A stretch of 58,489 bases of DNA from Planctomycetaceae bacterium (GCA_021732845.1 JAKFUF010000048.1:1-58489); one strand, 5' to 3'. Shown: positions 9,378 through 18,456, counted from the stretch's first letter. Program-made: numbers and translations. Notes: generated by a model not told the origin, from the letters alone.

Positions 9378-10607
9378 ATGGCGAGACACCTGTGGCTGCC
9401 GGCGATGTTGCTCGTTTTGAGCGTTTCCGTGACTCGGGCGGACGATTGGCCCGCCTGGCGCGGTCCAACCGGTCAGGGGATCTGCACCGAGAAGAACCTC
9501 CCGCTGAAGTGGAGCGACACGGAAAACGTGAAGTGGAAGATTCCACTCGCGCATCAGGGCAACTCCACACCCATTGTCATCGGCGACAAAATCTTTCTCA
9601 CCCAGGCCGACAAAGATGGGAAGCATCGAAGTCTGCTCTGCTTCGCCCGCGCCGATGGCCGGGCCCTGTGGCAGAAGGAGGTCACCTACGAAGCCAAGGA
9701 GCGGAACTGGGATCCCAACTGGTACTGCAACGCTTCGCCCATGTCGGACGGGGAACGCGTGGTGGTGAGTTTTGGCTCGGCCGGCTTGTACTGCTTCGAC
9801 CTCGACGGCAAGGAACTTTGGAAACGCACGGATCTGGGCCAGTGGGAACACCCGTTTGGCAATGGATCCTCACCGGTTTTGTACGGAGATCTGGCGATTC
9901 AATGGTGCGGCCCGAATGAGAACGTCGGACGCAATTTTCTGATCGCGGTCGACAAGAAGACCGGCGAAACCCGCTGGGAACACGATGAGAAGGCAGGTTC
10001 GTGGGGGACGCCGGTGATCACCAGCATCAACGGCAAAGATCAGTTGTTGCTGTCGACGGTGCCCCATTTGATTGGACTTGATCCCCAGTCGGGGAAGGAA
10101 TTGTGGCACTGCGATGGATTGAACAAGTATGTCTACACGTCTCCGCTGGTCAGTAACACAGTCGCCGTCGCCATGTCGGGCTACACCGGTGCCGCGCTCG
10201 GCGTGCGCCTGGGCGGGAGCGGTGACATCACCGCCGACCGCCTGTGGCACCACCCCACCAACATCCAGCGCGTGGGCTCTGGCGTCATTGTCGGCGAACA
10301 CCTCTATATCGTGGAGGAAAACGGCGTCCCCCACGGCTATGAGCTGGCAACCGGCAAGGAAGTGTGGAAAGTCACCAAGCGGCCTTCCGCCGGAAACACC
10401 TGGGGCTCGATGGTCCATGCCGATGGCCGGCTGTATGTGCTGATGCGCAATGGCAGCACACTGGTGTTCGCCGCCAGCCCCGAGTACGAACTGCTCGCCA
10501 CCAACTCACTGGGCCGCGGCGAATCCACCAACTCTTCGGTGGCAATCTCCAACGGCGACATCTTCATCCGCACCTTCCAGCACCTGTGGTGCATCGGGCA
10601 GAAGTGA
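9378..10607 (+). CDS. Secreted PQQ-like beta-propeller protein
   Basis: 409 residues. A Sec signal peptide is clear (MARHLWLPAMLLVLSVSVTRA), with cleavage likely before DDWPAWRG. The start is supported by AGGAGAA about 7 nt upstream. The mature protein has repeated PQQ-type blades with Trp motifs such as GRALWQKEV, GKELWKRT, GETRWEHD, GKELWHCD and GKEVWKVT. This is the BamB-like quinoprotein-fold family, abundant in planctomycetes and usually of unknown function. No quinone-binding or catalytic residues can be assigned. It lies 43 bp after the aminotransferase, so co-transcription is possible. Confidence 0.88.
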   Translation: MARHLWLPAMLLVLSVSVTRADDWPAWRGPTGQGICTEKNLPLKWSDTENVKWKIPLAHQGNSTPIVIGDKIFLTQADKDGKHRSLLCFARADGRALWQKEVTYEAKERNWDPNWYCNASPMSDGERVVVSFGSAGLYCFDLDGKELWKRTDLGQWEHPFGNGSSPVLYGDLAIQWCGPNENVGRNFLIAVDKKTGETRWEHDEKAGSWGTPVITSINGKDQLLLSTVPHLIGLDPQSGKELWHCDGLNKYVYTSPLVSNTVAVAMSGYTGAALGVRLGGSGDITADRLWHHPTNIQRVGSGVIVGEHLYIVEENGVPHGYELATGKEVWKVTKRPSAGNTWGSMVHADGRLYVLMRNGSTLVFAASPEYELLATNSLGRGESTNSSVAISNGDIFIRTFQHLWCIGQK

Positions 10608-10756
10608 CGGGTTTGGAGTGGTCGATTGGATCCAGACCACTTCAACATCCTTGATGTCAGTCGAGATCCGCAGCGTGATCACGCCAACCGAGACCGCGCA
10701 AGATCGCCGTTCGCTGCGCAACAACGGTCAGACCCTCGCCGCCGCATTCACATGTC

Positions 10757-10785
10757 CGCGGACCGGAGTTTTCAACCGGTCCGCG
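10757..10785. terminator. Stem-loop in the convergent gap
   Basis: A perfect 10-bp stem CGCGGACCGG / CCGGTCCGCG with a 9-nt loop lies between the converging propeller gene and the minus-strand gene, straddling the stop codon of the latter. There is no strong T-run on either side, so a terminator role is only inferred. Confidence 0.4.
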
Positions 10786-11581
10786 AGCGCGTCCGGGAAA
10801 CACTGGGCGATGTGACTCGAAACGCTTCGACGGTCATCTCGCGGACCTCTTCCCGTTGCTCGGGCAGGCACCAGTAGTGCAGGTCAACCAGGAAATTCTC
10901 CGCCTCAATGAAATGGCCGGCATCCAGGAGTTCCATCCAATATTCCTGCGCTTTCGTCAGGTAAGAATGATCTTCTGGGGGAGTGGACCGGAAGGAAGCG
11001 AGCAGGTATTGCAGTCGCCTATCCGGATTCCCGAGAATCCCCTCGAGGATGCTGACCAAATGGTAAAACTGAGCGGGCTCTTTGACAGAGGTCAAAGAGA
11101 ACAGCACCATCGCATGCAGCAGAATGGCATATTCTTCGGTCGCTGACCCCGACAGTTCAGGAAGCACGAAGTGGGCTGCGGCTTGGAATGCCAAAGACTG
11201 AACATCGTGGAAATAATCCACGGCACCATCGAGCGCACAGTGCGCTGTCAGCGTCAAATACAATGACAACTGCAATGCCTGCTGCTTGGCTTTCGACGGT
11301 CTTTTGAGATGATAGGTTTTGGGCAGATCCGGCAGTTCAAACTGCGCGACGAATCGTCCGGCATCGGTCATCCGTTGAAGGATTCCCGCAAGCGTCTCTT
11401 CCGCTAATTGAAACGAACGCGGGTCAAGCATGCCTGCGAAGGGGTCATCAACGACGGATTTCTTCCCCAGCGTGTCCCACAGCAAGCCGACAACCTGCTC
11501 TGGAAATGTACGATCCCAATCCGCCAGCAGCAGGCGCTGATAGTCTTTGACGGTGTCGGACGTCGCGTTGAGCTTCGGCAT
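10772..11581 (-). CDS. Hypothetical protein
   Basis: 269 residues from the ATG at 11579-11581. It reads as a soluble, mostly helical protein without signal peptide or membrane segment (for example LSLYLTLTAHCALDGAVDYFHDV, AEEYAILLHAMVLFSL-like stretches and LLDAGHFIEAENFLVDL). I do not recognise a family. It starts 5 nt after the stop of the small basic ORF at 11587-11745 and probably shares the ribE-rsmA transcript. The last residues (SRTRSRTG) fall in the stem-loop at 10757-10785. Confidence 0.7.
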   Translation of the reverse strand: MPKLNATSDTVKDYQRLLLADWDRTFPEQVVGLLWDTLGKKSVVDDPFAGMLDPRSFQLAEETLAGILQRMTDAGRFVAQFELPDLPKTYHLKRPSKAKQQALQLSLYLTLTAHCALDGAVDYFHDVQSLAFQAAAHFVLPELSGSATEEYAILLHAMVLFSLTSVKEPAQFYHLVSILEGILGNPDRRLQYLLASFRSTPPEDHSYLTKAQEYWMELLDAGHFIEAENFLVDLHYWCLPEQREEVREMTVEAFRVTSPSVSRTRSRTG

Positions 11582-11586
11582 GTCAG

Positions 11587-11745
11587 TTAATCCCGGCCTT
11601 GATGGGCTCGCTTGGATTTGGGACGGGAGCTTTCGATGGCTCGACTGAGCTTTCTACCGCGCTCCTTCTTTTGCTTCGCGTTCAACACCAAGCGAGCCTC
11701 TGCACGCAGCTTTTTCTCTTCGCGATCCTTTTCTTCATGGGTCAG
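11587..11745 (-). CDS. Possible small basic protein
   Basis: 52 codons of strongly charged Lys/Arg/Glu-rich helix (HEEKDREEKKLRAEARL ... KQKKERGRKLSRAI). There is no ATG in this frame. The only plausible start is a CTG at 11743-11745 that overlaps the rsmA stop (CTGA), like the ATGA overlap used one gene earlier. The stop is 5 nt before the next start. The position is typical of translational coupling, but the start codon is rare and the composition could be fortuitous. Confidence 0.35.
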   Translation of the reverse strand: MTHEEKDREEKKLRAEARLVLNAKQKKERGRKLSRAIESSRPKSKRAHQGRD

Positions 11746-12659
11746 GTCGTGTGAGGGATCTTCACCGCCTCCTGCACGGCATTGCAGACCCGCACGAGCG
11801 TGGGTACGTCGAGGTCTTCGGCGCGGACGCCTTCCGGAATCTCGAGTGTTTTCAGAATGGCGTCCATCATCGGCTTCGTCAGTTCCTTGCGGTACATCCC
11901 CACCAGCACGCTGCGGGCCAGCTTGCGGCGTTGCGTGAACAGCCGACGGTTGAAGTCGTGGAAGAATTCCCGGTCGCCAATTTGTTCGGCGCGTTTGGTG
12001 TCCGGCAAGATCCGGACGACGGCCGAATCGACGCCGGGGCGGGGCCAGAAGACGGCGGGGCCAAGTTTGCGGATGATGCGGACGTTGCACTGTGACTGGA
12101 GCCACACGGACAGGGCACCGTAATCTTCCGAACTCGGCTTGGCCTGCATCCGGTCCGCGAGTTCCCGCTGAATGGTGATGATCATCTGCGACCATGGCAG
12201 GTCGGAGTAGACCAGGTTGGTGATGACCGGTGTGCCGATGCAGTAGGGCAGGTTGGCGATCAGCTTGAGCTTCCTGTCGGGATGAACCGCCAGCTTGGCG
12301 TGAATCGCCTCCAGGACTTCCGGCGCGAAATGGTTCTTGTCCTTCAGGGCATCGCCGTGGATCAGCGTCACGTTTTCATAGGCAGACGTGGCTTCTTTGG
12401 CCAGCGGGTAAACCCGCGGGTCGATCTCCACCGAGATCACATCTCCCGCGCCCTGTGCCAGGTAGGTGGTCATGCCACCCGTGCCGGCCCCGACCTCCAG
12501 AACCACATCATTGGGAGTGAGTTCGGCCTTCTCCACAATGAACTCAATGATGTTCAAATCGATGAGAAAATTCTGGCCCAGATCGGTCCGGGGGTGGAAC
12601 CCGCGCTCGCGAAAGAGCCCCATCAGGTAGGAGCGTGTCTGTCGTTCGGGCTTGTTCAT
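11742..12659 (-). CDS. rsmA: 16S rRNA dimethyladenosine transferase RsmA (KsgA)
   Basis: 305 residues. The enzyme adds four methyl groups to A1518 and A1519 (E. coli numbering) of 16S rRNA late in small-subunit assembly, using S-adenosylmethionine. Visible motifs: LGQNFLID near the N-terminus, the SAM-binding VLEVGAGTGGMTTYLA, VEIDPRVY, and the catalytic NLPYCIGTPV with the target-binding NLPY. The C-terminal helical domain is present (FFHDFNRRLFTQRRKLARSVL). Its ATG overlaps the ribE stop by 4 bp (ATGA), implying coupled translation. Confidence 0.95.
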   Translation of the reverse strand: MNKPERQTRSYLMGLFRERGFHPRTDLGQNFLIDLNIIEFIVEKAELTPNDVVLEVGAGTGGMTTYLAQGAGDVISVEIDPRVYPLAKEATSAYENVTLIHGDALKDKNHFAPEVLEAIHAKLAVHPDRKLKLIANLPYCIGTPVITNLVYSDLPWSQMIITIQRELADRMQAKPSSEDYGALSVWLQSQCNVRIIRKLGPAVFWPRPGVDSAVVRILPDTKRAEQIGDREFFHDFNRRLFTQRRKLARSVLVGMYRKELTKPMMDAILKTLEIPEGVRAEDLDVPTLVRVCNAVQEAVKIPHTT

Positions 12660-13264
12660 GCGCGGGGTGTCGATTGCGTGGTCAAAAATTTGCGGGCGTA
12701 CTTGGCCAGGATGTCTGTTTCCATGTTAACGAAGTCGCCGACACTCCGCCTGCCCAGTGTCGTCACCTGCAGGGTGTGGGGAATGAGAGCCACGCTGAAC
12801 CGGTCGGTTTCGACCTCGACCACGGTGAGGCTGATGCCATCGACCGTGACAGAGCCTTTGGGAACCATCTCCTCGGCGAGTCGCGGCGGGACGCGAAACC
12901 AGAGGGTGACCCATTCACCATCGGGCAGGATCTGATCGACCGTGCCGACGCCGTCGACATGACCTTGGACAAAGTGCCCGCCGAGCCGGCCGTCGACGGA
13001 CAATGGCCGTTCGAGGTTCACCCGGTGCCCAACCTGCAGTTTTCCCAGATTGGTTTTCGCCAACGTTTCCGGCCCGGCCTGAAACGCCCAGCGTTCGCCC
13101 TGCATCTGGACGAGCGTCAGACAGCAGCCGTTGATCGCCACGCTGTCGCCCAGGGCCGCCCGCGCGGTAATTTCCACGGGCACATCGATTTCCAACCGCA
13201 GCCCCGGACCTTCCTGCACAAGCGCGGCGACCTGGCCCATGCCTTCCACCAATCCCGTGAACAT
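12656..13264 (-). CDS. ribE: Riboflavin synthase, alpha chain
   Basis: 202 residues, the standard length. It makes riboflavin from two molecules of 6,7-dimethyl-8-ribityllumazine. The two tandem lumazine-binding barrels are plain. The first starts MFTGLVEGMGQV and includes GDSVAINGCCLTL; the second includes GGHFVQGHVDGVG and GSVTVDGISLTVV. No other riboflavin gene is in the window. It is the first gene of a tight minus-strand operon with rsmA. A large inverted repeat lies just upstream. Confidence 0.95.
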   Translation of the reverse strand: MFTGLVEGMGQVAALVQEGPGLRLEIDVPVEITARAALGDSVAINGCCLTLVQMQGERWAFQAGPETLAKTNLGKLQVGHRVNLERPLSVDGRLGGHFVQGHVDGVGTVDQILPDGEWVTLWFRVPPRLAEEMVPKGSVTVDGISLTVVEVETDRFSVALIPHTLQVTTLGRRSVGDFVNMETDILAKYARKFLTTQSTPRA

Positions 13265-13289
13265 GCCTCAATCCTACAATGTTTGAATT

Positions 13290-13357
13290 CGTAGCGTCGG
13301 CTTCAGCCGACTTCGGTGGGCGGTTGAATCACGAAGTCGGCTGAAGCCGACGTTACG
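13290..13357. repeat. Large inverted repeat with nested palindromes
   Basis: The arms at 13290-13315 and 13332-13357 are 26 nt each and complementary with one mismatch, around a 16-nt loop. Each arm is itself near-palindromic (GTCGGCTTCAGCCGAC). It sits 3 nt beyond the permease stop and 25 nt upstream of ribE, so it may end permease transcripts. The nested structure is typical of mobile REP-like repeats. Confidence 0.75.
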
Positions 13358-13360
13358 ATC

Positions 13361-14665
13361 TTAGCGGCTTGCCAACCCCAGCCGCCGCTGGCGGAACTGG
13401 TCGAGCGTGACGGCCGCGACGATGATCACCCCCAGAATGATATCCTGATAGGGGTTGTTGAAGCCCAACTGCGTGCAGCCACTCTCGATGACCGCCATGA
13501 TCGCCGCGCCGCACAGGGTTCCCAACACCGCACCGCGACCGCCGCTCAGGCTGCCGCCGCCGATCACTACGGCGGCAATGATCTTCAGTTCCAGCCCGGT
13601 GCCCGAGGTCGAGCTACCCGACGACAGACGCGAAAACTGGTAGATGCCCGCGACCCCGGTGAAGACGCCCGCCAGGGCGTAGACCAGAATCTTGGTCCGG
13701 GCCACTTGAATGCCGCACAGCCTGGCCGTGGCTTCATTCGAACCGAGCGCAAAGACGTGTCGTCCGAACACCGTCAGGTGCAGCACCGCCGCCAGACAGG
13801 CCGCGAGAGCCAGTGTGATCCACACCGCCATCGGCATCCCGCCGACCATGGCGTCTTGACTAGAACTCGTGAGTTGTTTGAGCCACATCGGGTTTTGCGT
13901 AATCTCTGGCCGCACCGTGGTTTCTTCGGCGATGAGTTTGGCAATCCCCAAAAACAGGGTCATTGTGCCCAGCGTCACTATGAACGGCACCACGCGCAGG
14001 CCGCTGACCAGGCTGCCGTTGATGGCTCCCACCAGCGCTCCGGCCAAGAGGGCCAAAAGCACGGCGACGGGAGCACTCCACGGCGTCCAGGTGGGTGCGG
14101 CCGCAATAATTCGCTTTTGCTGGGTTTCGAGGTCGGCCACGAGCGTCTTTTGCTGAGCCACGGTTGCCGACTGAGTGGCCAGTTCAGCTTCAATCGTCGT
14201 TTTCTGTGGCTCAGCCGCTCCGGTCTGCAAACGGACTGTCAGCTCGGAAACGTCGCCGTTCAACTTATGGAGCCGTTTCTGGGCATCGCGGAGGGAAACC
14301 TTAATGCCGGAAACGGAGTTGCCATGCACAACCAGGAGCGCCACATCATTCTTCAGAGACCACGCCGTCACCACGGCACAGAGGGACAGAGCTGTCCCGG
14401 CGGACAAATCGATGCCGCCGGAGATGATGATCAGCGTCATCCCCAGTGCAGCCACAGCCACAATGACCGTCGCGGCAGACACCCGTTGCACATTTCCCAG
14501 TGTCAGAAAGTTGCCAGGCTTCCCCGCGGCCTGTGCCTGCCAAGCGTCAGCCACTGCGAAGAAAATAATGACGATCGACAGTGCCAGAAATGGCCCCAGC
14601 GCCCGCAGAACGGGTTGCAGGAAGCTTGTGCGTGGCGTTGGAGACGATAGGTCGATGGAGGACAT
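13361..14665 (-). CDS. Sugar-type ABC transporter permease (RbsC-like) with coiled-coil insert
   Basis: 434 residues, longer than RbsC-like permeases of about 320-340. Inner-membrane subunit of the branched-chain amino acid/ribose class (BPD_transp_2): [17 protein letters not shown] in the N-terminal half, then [16 protein letters not shown], and the loop [16 protein letters not shown] and [16 protein letters not shown] in the C-terminal half. The excess is at about residues 110-190, a hydrophilic heptad-like stretch ([20 protein letters not shown] ... [16 protein letters not shown]) predicted to be coiled coil. No ATPase or binding protein lies beside it in the window. Substrate unknown. Confidence 0.85.
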   Translation of the reverse strand: MSSIDLSSPTPRTSFLQPVLRALGPFLALSIVIIFFAVADAWQAQAAGKPGNFLTLGNVQRVSAATVIVAVAALGMTLIIISGGIDLSAGTALSLCAVVTAWSLKNDVALLVVHGNSVSGIKVSLRDAQKRLHKLNGDVSELTVRLQTGAAEPQKTTIEAELATQSATVAQQKTLVADLETQQKRIIAAAPTWTPWSAPVAVLLALLAGALVGAINGSLVSGLRVVPFIVTLGTMTLFLGIAKLIAEETTVRPEITQNPMWLKQLTSSSQDAMVGGMPMAVWITLALAACLAAVLHLTVFGRHVFALGSNEATARLCGIQVARTKILVYALAGVFTGVAGIYQFSRLSSGSSTSGTGLELKIIAAVVIGGGSLSGGRGAVLGTLCGAAIMAVIESGCTQLGFNNPYQDIILGVIIVAAVTLDQFRQRRLGLASR

Positions 14666-14916
14666 GGCCGATTCAAGCGCCGCCGCACCCGCCTGGGATG
14701 GTTCGCTGGCGTTCTTTGGGGGATCAAGCGGAAGAACGCGTTCACATTAACCGGAGGGTGGGGATGAAACCAGTAGCGATAATTTGATTGACGGAGGCCA
14801 ATACGGCAAAAATGGTGATCCGGACGCCCTGTGACGACGGGGTTAATCGAAGACTCCTTGCCAACCAATGAATGTCAACTCGAAACAGAGAAGCATGTTG
14901 CGTCAATACACCTGTT

Positions 14917-14960
14917 AAGGTAAAGTGGCTTTATCTTAATAAGGTAAAGCGGCTTTATCT
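14917..14960. promoter_or_regulatory. Two tandem palindromes, likely operator
   Basis: AAGGTAAAGTGGCTTTATCT at 14917-14936 and AAGGTAAAGCGGCTTTATCT at 14941-14960 differ at one base and repeat every 24 bp. Each is a near-palindrome (GGTAAAG / CTTTATC). The second copy ends 12 nt before the ATPase GTG start, with a GGAGA ribosome-binding site between. Spacing and symmetry suit a dimeric regulator binding over the promoter or leader. Confidence 0.6.
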
Positions 14961-14972
14961 CCCGGAGACGCT

Positions 14973-16445
14973 GTGGCAGACTGGAAATTCTATGGCCGTG
15001 CAGAGCAATTGGCGGATCTAGAGCGAATTCTTGGTCGCCAGCGCTGGTTCTTCGCCAAAGTGACGGGTCGGCGTCGCATTGGAAAGACAACCCTCATCCA
15101 GCGGGCAATCCAAGAGATTGGCAATCAACAACCAGTTTTCTACGTGCAGATTCCCGACTCTGAGCCCGCAGGTGTTCTGTCGGCCGTCAATGATGCTTTG
15201 GAGACTTTCCAAGTACCCGCCGACCAATATCCACGGCCCCAAACCCTGCTCCAGCTTGTCAAGCTGATGGAAACAATGGCGGAAGGGGGCTACATCCTCG
15301 TCTTGGACGAGTTCCAATACTTCAACCGCAAGGGTTATGAAGCGTTCTGTTCATACTTGCAGGCGGGTGTCGATCGGCTGGCCGCCAAGGCAGAGCGAGT
15401 TCCCGGCGGGCTGATCGTACTGGGCTCGGTCCACATCGAGATGATGGCCTTACTCGAAGATCGAACTGCCCCACTTTACAACCGCGTCACCGACACCATT
15501 GATCTCACACATCTCGACATCAGCTCGATTGTGACCCTTTTGAGAGATCATGCCGAACCAACGCCCGAACGATTGCTTTTTCTCTGGAATCTCTTTGAAG
15601 GCGTGCCGAAGTTTTATCGGGACTGCTTCGAGCAAGGCGTTCTGGCTGCTGAACGAAAGGAACTGCTCCGTCGCATTTTTTTCGAGAGTTCGTCACCACT
15701 CCGATCCGAGGCTGACAATTGGTTTCTCCGCGAACTACGGGGCCGCTATGACGTGGTCTTGAAGTTCGTGGCTCGCAATCCCGGACGAATGCACAATGAA
15801 CTGGTCCACGCGATTCGAGAGGCCAGCGGAAGTCCTGATACACAGATCGGCGGTTACCTGAGAGTTCTGATTGAGCGATTCGGCTTGATTGAACGAAAAC
15901 TGCCGGTGTTCGCCAAACCGGAGGCCAAGCGAAGCCGGTATTACGTCACGGACAATTTTCTCCGCTCGTGGCTGGCGGCCTTGGCAAATCCGGTCTCCGC
16001 TATCGCTTTTCGCCCCCTCAACGAACTGATTGATGAGGCGGATCAGCGGCTTGCGGATGTGGAAGGCAGTGCATTGGAGAAGCTCGCCGGGCAACTGTAC
16101 GAAGAACGAAGCCGCAAGGGCATCGGAGACTTTCCGCTGACCCGTCGGGTTCAGGGATACTGGGATAAGGCCGACACCGAGATCGGCCTGGTGGCAGTCA
16201 ATGAATCCGCGCAGACCATCCGCTTTGGCTCCTGCAAACGCTCGCCGCACAAACTGCTGTCGGATATCAATAACTTCAAGCTACATATCGAGCGTTTTTT
16301 GAAAGCGATGCCAAAATATCAGGGGTGGACGACGCAATGTGTGGGGATTGCACCGACATTGAATCTTGAGCAGCGCGCCGTCTTGACCGGCCATGATCTG
16401 ATCCCTCAGGATTTGAACGATCTGGCTCTCGGTCTCAACGAATGA
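14973..16445 (+). CDS. Archaeal-type P-loop ATPase (COG1672-like) with winged-helix/nuclease-like C-terminus
   Basis: 490 residues from a GTG with GGAGA 4 nt upstream. The N-terminal half is a STAND-like/AAA ATPase: FYGRAEQLADLERIL, Walker A TGRRRIGKTTLIQRA and Walker B GGYILVLDEFQYF. A winged-helix segment follows (MHNELVHAIREASGSPDTQIGGYLRVLIERFGLIERK). The C-terminal third (QLYEERSRKGIGDFPLT ... YWDKADTEIGLVAVN) resembles the DUF234 region linked with PD-(D/E)XK-like folds. These ATPases are widespread in archaea and scattered in bacteria and poorly understood. Two tandem palindromes lie directly upstream. The low-G+C leader contrasts with the neighbourhood, hinting at acquisition. Confidence 0.8.
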   Translation: MADWKFYGRAEQLADLERILGRQRWFFAKVTGRRRIGKTTLIQRAIQEIGNQQPVFYVQIPDSEPAGVLSAVNDALETFQVPADQYPRPQTLLQLVKLMETMAEGGYILVLDEFQYFNRKGYEAFCSYLQAGVDRLAAKAERVPGGLIVLGSVHIEMMALLEDRTAPLYNRVTDTIDLTHLDISSIVTLLRDHAEPTPERLLFLWNLFEGVPKFYRDCFEQGVLAAERKELLRRIFFESSSPLRSEADNWFLRELRGRYDVVLKFVARNPGRMHNELVHAIREASGSPDTQIGGYLRVLIERFGLIERKLPVFAKPEAKRSRYYVTDNFLRSWLAALANPVSAIAFRPLNELIDEADQRLADVEGSALEKLAGQLYEERSRKGIGDFPLTRRVQGYWDKADTEIGLVAVNESAQTIRFGSCKRSPHKLLSDINNFKLHIERFLKAMPKYQGWTTQCVGIAPTLNLEQRAVLTGHDLIPQDLNDLALGLNE

Positions 16446-16547
16446 CACTGCAAGATTCCGGGCGCCATTAATGGGGCCGGAGTCGGCGTTCGCGAGCAGA
16501 TTCACGACAGGGACTGAAATCATGTGCAACAGGGGTTTCACACGCTC

Positions 16548-17624
16548 ATGCTTGAATTGAACCCCGAAAACACTCCCGCCTACTTGCAGCAGCACGGCCG
16601 GGCCTCGCTGCCGATGACTGTCGAAGCTCTGGCGTGGGGGGTGTCGAACGTGGTGTTGATGGTGCGGCCACAGGTGGGGCCGGCGTTTGTCGTCAAGCAG
16701 TCGCGGGCGCAACTGCGGACCAAGGTCGAATGGTTCAGCCGGTTGGACCGGATTTGGCGCGAGGTGGGCATGCTGCGGCTGCTGCAACCGCTGTTGCCGA
16801 CCGGCGTGATTCCCGCGGTCGTGTTTGAAGATCGAGACAATTACCTGTTCGGCATGGAGGCAGCCGCGCCGGATCACATTGTCTGGAAGCAGGCCCTGCT
16901 GGAGGGCGTCGTTGAGCCAGATGTGGCCGCGACGCTGGGGGATTTTCTGGCGATCATTCACCGCGAAACGGCCGGACGCGAGGGTCTGCAGCAGGCGTGG
17001 GGCGACACAGAGGTGTTCGTGCAGCTCCGCGTGGATCCGTTCTACCGGTCGATTGCCCGCATGTTTCCCGATGCCGCCACGCCGGTCAACCAGATGATCG
17101 ACGAGATGTTTGCCACGCCCGCGTGCATCGTCCTGGCGGATTTCAGCCCCAAGAATGTTCTGGTGCATCGTGTCGCCGCGGGGGGCCGTGCATCGAAGGT
17201 CGAACCCGTGTCTCGGGTGACGTTGCTGGATTTCGAGACGGGGCATTATGGCGACCCTGCGTTTGATCTGGGGTTCTTTCTGAGCCACCTGTTACTGAAG
17301 GCCGTCTGGTCTGGCCCCCGGTTCCACGAGTACGCTGGTTTGACACGCGTTTTTTGGGAGCGGTATCAAGCGGGGCTGGGGGAACTGGCGTCCCGGCGCG
17401 GTCCGTTTGAGTCAGTGGCATTGCTGCGGCGAACGCACGCACATTTGGCGACCTGCATGTGGGCCAGGGTGGATGGAACCAGTCCCGTGGACTATCTCAC
17501 CGATCCGGCAAAGCGGGATGCCGTCCGGGAGTTCTGCCGAGGCGTGCTGAATGACCCGCCGCAAACCTGGGATGACACTTTGGCGCGCGCCGCGGATTGC
17601 ACCGAGAACAGCGGCGCAGAATGA
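16548..17624 (+). CDS. APH-like small-molecule phosphotransferase
   Basis: 358 residues from the ATG at 16548; a GTG at 16524 is an alternative. It has the aminoglycoside phosphotransferase/choline kinase fold: VVKQSRAQLRTK for the ATP-binding Lys, the catalytic loop LADFSPKNVLVH and the metal-binding LLDFETGHYGDPAFDLGFFL. In the catalytic loop the usual HGD is replaced by ADF, so catalysis needs testing. MtnK-like sugar kinases share some of this layout. Substrate unknown. Adenylate kinase follows on the same strand. Confidence 0.75.
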   Translation: MLELNPENTPAYLQQHGRASLPMTVEALAWGVSNVVLMVRPQVGPAFVVKQSRAQLRTKVEWFSRLDRIWREVGMLRLLQPLLPTGVIPAVVFEDRDNYLFGMEAAAPDHIVWKQALLEGVVEPDVAATLGDFLAIIHRETAGREGLQQAWGDTEVFVQLRVDPFYRSIARMFPDAATPVNQMIDEMFATPACIVLADFSPKNVLVHRVAAGGRASKVEPVSRVTLLDFETGHYGDPAFDLGFFLSHLLLKAVWSGPRFHEYAGLTRVFWERYQAGLGELASRRGPFESVALLRRTHAHLATCMWARVDGTSPVDYLTDPAKRDAVREFCRGVLNDPPQTWDDTLARAADCTENSGAE

Positions 17625-17806
17625 GCCAATTTGCATCATCGCTTTATTCCAGTCGCGATTTATAATTCGAATTGTCCCGTCGATCTGGTGGCTGTGCTCG
17701 AATCGTGCGTCTTCATCTGCCCCACATATTGTGGGCATCTCGCGGACTGTTTACGATATTGTCAGGTTGCCCGTGGCGATGGCCTCTCGTGTACGAAGGA
17801 CGCAAG

Positions 17807-18430
17807 ATGGCGAAGATGCGATATCAGACGGTGCTTTTGTTCGGCTCCCCAGGTGTGGGCAAAGGCACGCAGGGACGCATTCTGGGACAGATTCCCGGAT
17901 TTTTTCATCTTTCGTGCGGCGAAGTGTTCCGTTCGCTCGACATTAATTCCCCCGACGGCAAAGAGGTGTATCACTACCTCTCGCAGGGTGTGCTGGTCCC
18001 CGATGAGATGACGATCAAGCTCTGGAAGCGCCATCTCGACGCCCTGGCGGTGCTTTCGCACTACAAGCCGTATGAAGACCTGCTGATTTTGGACGGAATT
18101 CCGCGAAATCTCAAGCAGGTTTCACTGGTCGAAGATCACATCCAGGCAAACCTGATCATCCATCTGGTCTGTCCCGATGTCGAGGCGATGGTCCACCGCA
18201 TCCGGCGCCGCGCCATCCGCGAAAATCGGGCTGATGATGCTCACGAGGATGTGATTCGCCGACGGTTTGAAGTCTATCGCCAGGAGACCGAACCGGTTCT
18301 GGAACGCTACCCCAAAGAGCTGATTCACGAAGTCGACGCAATGGGGTCGCCGGCCGAAGTGCTGATGAAAACTCTGGGCCATCTTGCACCTCTGCAGAAC
18401 CGCTTGTTTCGCAAGGCCGAACCAGAGTAG
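17807..18430 (+). CDS. adk: Adenylate kinase family protein
   Basis: 207 residues from the ATG at 17807, with GAAGGA about 6 nt upstream. It interconverts ATP and AMP with two ADP. Visible are the P-loop LFGSPGVGKGTQG, the NMP-binding segment FHLSCGEVFRSL, LILDGIPRN in place of the usual LDGFPR, and the Arg-rich lid hinge RRRAIRENRADDAHEDVIRRRFEVY. The lid is the short, zinc-free kind. Canonical HISTGD in the NMP region is FHLSCGE here, so this may be a divergent paralogue; no second copy is in the window. Confidence 0.85.
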   Translation: MAKMRYQTVLLFGSPGVGKGTQGRILGQIPGFFHLSCGEVFRSLDINSPDGKEVYHYLSQGVLVPDEMTIKLWKRHLDALAVLSHYKPYEDLLILDGIPRNLKQVSLVEDHIQANLIIHLVCPDVEAMVHRIRRRAIRENRADDAHEDVIRRRFEVYRQETEPVLERYPKELIHEVDAMGSPAEVLMKTLGHLAPLQNRLFRKAEPE

Positions 18431-18456
18431 ACGGCTGTCGTGCCAACAGTCCGCAG

